From Chloroflexota bacterium (GTDB taxonomy: Bacteria > Chloroflexota > Anaerolineae > SpSt-313): a stretch of DNA of 59,387 nucleotides. Position numbers and translations under genes: made by a program. This document shows positions 57,482-59,387 of the stretch, piece by piece. The notes under the pieces were generated by a model. It did no database searches, was not told the origin of the DNA, and saw nothing but the letters and a program-made list of their open reading frames with translations. Where the stretch lies: assembly GCA_029553955.1 (NCBI GenBank), contig JAKPJZ010000221.1, forward strand, positions 1-59,387, written 5' to 3'. The first letter of the stretch is position 1; every line of letters starts with the position of its first letter.

Positions 57482-58657
57482 ATGGAAGGCCAGGGTGTCT
57501 CGGCACCGGTGCGTTTCTCCAGGCAAGCCAAGATCATCATCCTCGCCGTGGGCCTGGCGCTCACGATATGGTTGCTCGCGCGGGTGGGGCGCATCCTCGG
57601 TCCGTTCGTGTGGGCTGCCATTACGGCCTATGTGCTCAGCCCGATCGTCGACTGGCTGGAGGCGCGGCTGCGCTTGCGGCGCATCTGGATCGTCACGCTG
57701 CTCTACCTCGTCGGCCTCGCGGCGGTCGCCTGGGCGCTGACGGCATTGGTGCCGTTGCTCATCGCGCAGGCCAAGGGCCTCGCGGCTGCGACGCCCCAGA
57801 TCCTTACCAACCTGATGGATCGGCTGGCGTTCGTCAACGAGACGCTGCTCGCCCAGCAGATCCAGGTCTATGGGCTCACCATCGATCCGCAGGTGCTGGT
57901 CAACGAGATCATGCGCAACCTGCAGAACCTGGTGACGTATGTGACCAGCCATGCCATTCCCGCGGTCTTTAACGTTATCGAGGGCGTGGGTCAGGCGGTG
58001 CTGTTCCTGATCGCGACCTTTTACCTGCTGCGAGCCTGGCCGAACCTGGCGGCATTCCTGCCCCGCCTGGTGCCGCGTGCGCAGCGCAGTGAATTCCTGA
58101 GCCTCGCCGGGGCCATCGACCGCGTGATGGGCGCCTACATCCGTGGCCAACTGCTGCTGATCCTTGTCATGGCCGCGGCGCACTTTGTCACACTCTCGAT
58201 CCTGCAGGTGCAGTATGCTCTGATCGTAGCGCTGATCAGCGGGGTGCTCGAAGTCGTGCCTTTCTTTGGGCCGCTCATGGCCGGCGGCGTGGCCGTCTCC
58301 ATTGCCCTGTTCCAGCCGAACACGCCCTTCGGTTGGTCCAACCTCACGCTTGCGCTCGTGGTGGTAGTGTCGTATACTGTGCTGCGGCAGATTGAAGACC
58401 AACTGGTGGTGCCCAACCTGGTCGGCCCGATCGTGGACTTGCACCCTCTCCTGGTGCTGTTCGCGCTCTTTGCCGGCGGCCAACTGGCCGGCTTCACCGG
58501 GTTGGTGGTGGCTGTGCCTACCGCCGCCGCCCTAAAGATCGTCGTGCTCTATCTCTACGGCAAGATTTGGGATGAACAGCCCGCCGCAGAGCCTGCACCC
58601 GCAACAAGGCCTTCACCCGCCACCGATTCGCACGCGACACCAGGAGAGCAGCCGTGA
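57482..58657 (+). CDS. AI-2E family transporter (PerM-like)
   Basis: Inner-membrane permease, 391 residues, about eight helices. VGRILGPFVWAAITAYVLSPIVDWLEARL and the paired motif AIDRVMGAYIRGQLLLILVMAAAHFVTLSILQVQYALIVALISGVLEVVPFFGPLM are the family hallmarks; LVVPNLVGPIVDLHPLLVLFALFAGGQLAG closes the domain. The C terminus is Pro/Ala-rich. Substrates of this family are mostly unsettled (autoinducer-2 or ions). ATG 57482 follows TAGGAGAA. The stop overlaps the next start by four bases. Confidence 0.92.
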   Translation: MEGQGVSAPVRFSRQAKIIILAVGLALTIWLLARVGRILGPFVWAAITAYVLSPIVDWLEARLRLRRIWIVTLLYLVGLAAVAWALTALVPLLIAQAKGLAAATPQILTNLMDRLAFVNETLLAQQIQVYGLTIDPQVLVNEIMRNLQNLVTYVTSHAIPAVFNVIEGVGQAVLFLIATFYLLRAWPNLAAFLPRLVPRAQRSEFLSLAGAIDRVMGAYIRGQLLLILVMAAAHFVTLSILQVQYALIVALISGVLEVVPFFGPLMAGGVAVSIALFQPNTPFGWSNLTLALVVVVSYTVLRQIEDQLVVPNLVGPIVDLHPLLVLFALFAGGQLAGFTGLVVAVPTAAALKIVVLYLYGKIWDEQPAAEPAPATRPSPATDSHATPGEQP

Positions 58658-59187
58658 TCGTTCGCCGCGCGTTCCCCGAAGAGCTGGCTATCTGCGCCGA
58701 GATCGATGCCTCGACCGAGACGGACCACGTCTGGCAGATGGACGAACGCAGCGCGGGCAGTGAGCTGGTGATTGCCTTCCGCCAGGCCAGGCTGCCACGG
58801 GCGATGCGTGTGCCCTATCCCCGACCCTTGACGCGCTTGGAGGACGATTGGGAGCGCGACGAGTGCTTCCTGGTCGCAGCCCAGGGGGTGCAAGTGCTGG
58901 GCTTTGTTGATGTGCGCGTGCAGCCGTGGGACGGCGTGGGTTGGGTGCACCATCTCGTGGTCGCCAGGCGCTACCGTCGCCGTGGCATCGGCAGCCGGCT
59001 GCTGCAGACGGCCTCCGAATGGGCGCGGCGCGGGGGCATGCGCCAGTTGGTGTTGGAGAGCTCGACCAAGAACTATCCCGCGCTCTGCTTCTGCCAGCGG
59101 CTGGGGTGCACATTCTGTGGCTTCAACGACCAACTCTACTCCAGCCAAGACATTGCCGTCTTTTTCGCCTATCCTCTCGGGAACTAG
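58654..59187 (+). CDS. GNAT N-acetyltransferase
   Basis: 177-residue acetyl-CoA-dependent transferase. VIVRRAFPEELAICAEIDAST opens the fold; the acetyl-CoA loop is VVARRYRRRGIGSRLLQTASEWARRGGMRQLVLESST, followed by YPALCFCQRLGCTFCGFNDQLY. GTG 58654 overlaps the end of the transporter gene, so co-translation is likely. Acceptor unknown. Confidence 0.9.
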   Translation: MIVRRAFPEELAICAEIDASTETDHVWQMDERSAGSELVIAFRQARLPRAMRVPYPRPLTRLEDDWERDECFLVAAQGVQVLGFVDVRVQPWDGVGWVHHLVVARRYRRRGIGSRLLQTASEWARRGGMRQLVLESSTKNYPALCFCQRLGCTFCGFNDQLYSSQDIAVFFAYPLGN

Positions 59188-59199
59188 CACGACTACCGG

Positions 59200-59387
59200 A
59201 CTTGTCTGGGAAGGCGCGCGATCCGGGTACAGCGCTTCGCGTATGACCGGAACGGGGCCTTTTGGGGGGTCTTTTTGGCGGGTTGGCCAGAGCCGTGGCC
59301 GCCCGCGGGCGCACAGGCACCTGTGCTTGCGGAGGTTGCGCTGCGCCCATGGGGCGGCCACGGCTCTGGCCAACCCGCCAAAAAGAC
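59200..59387. repeat. Family B palindrome B11 (second copy of B3) with extended centre, cut by window edge
   Basis: Flank 59200-59260 (with TTCGCGTATGACCGGAACGG) matches the flank of B3. Arms 59269-59304 and 59352-59387 are perfectly complementary within the window and identical to the B3 arms. The centre holds 47 additional bases, including a small GCACAGGCACCTGTGC hairpin. The right end leaves the window. Confidence 0.95.

Overview
This window looks like a chromosomal segment of a high-GC, heterotrophic or facultative Chloroflexota bacterium, probably Anaerolineae-like. That placement is inferred from two Chlor_Arch_YYY (DUF2298) membrane proteins beside a TIGR03663-type protein, a T-box leader in a high-GC genome, ferredoxin-dependent 2-oxoacid metabolism, and the style of the intergenic palindromic repeats. 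No rRNA, tRNA, CRISPR array, prophage or large insertion sequence was found. Nearly all genes lie on the + strand; the exception is a second trpS at 47964-48950.

Layout. 1-2409: end of hutH and complete hutU (histidine degradation). 2797-4393: HIT protein and a two-domain GNAT gene broken by a frameshift. 4578-10646: strong promoter, Trp-specific T-box (UGG specifier), trpS, trpB2, a class V aminotransferase and serA, which can be read as tryptophan charging and synthesis plus supply of the TrpB co-substrate serine. 10770-32134: envelope glycan block with a flippase-like protein, a GT4 glycosyltransferase, a methyltransferase, five very hydrophobic GT-C or YYY proteins, and a RAYT (REP-associated tyrosine transposase) flanked by its likely hairpins. 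32367-39209: sucCD, a CoA-disulfide-reductase/rhodanese fusion and korDABC (2-oxoacid:ferredoxin oxidoreductase). 39254-48950: NUDIX hydrolase, CCA-adding enzyme, PP2C-like phosphatase, small P-loop protein, secDF, thiI, zinc alcohol dehydrogenase and the second trpS. 49223-59187: unknown protein, orphan rpmJ (L36), PRC-barrel protein, degenerate cupin phosphoglucose isomerase, family 4 uracil-DNA glycosylase, DUF2267 protein, then MoxR, radical SAM, DUF58, AI-2E-type transporter and GNAT.

The most unusual content is the repeats. Ten complete or partial long palindromes (family B) have arms of 32-49 bp that are perfectly complementary within a copy (one mismatch across all complete copies) yet differ between copies. 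They share a CCCGC-rich centre and often a GGGG-T-rich outer edge. They sit at gene ends, sometimes contain the stop codon, and in two genes lie in frame inside the coding sequence. A second, shorter family (A, core GGTCTNCGGAGACC) flanks the RAYT gene and recurs six more times, including in frame in two unrelated genes where it encodes the same 14-residue peptide. Several other repeat families (C to H) fill the remaining intergenic space and also enter the glycosyltransferase genes without breaking the frame. The window is therefore a record of heavy palindromic-element activity in which coding frames survive. Functional names come from reading motifs by eye, without database searches.
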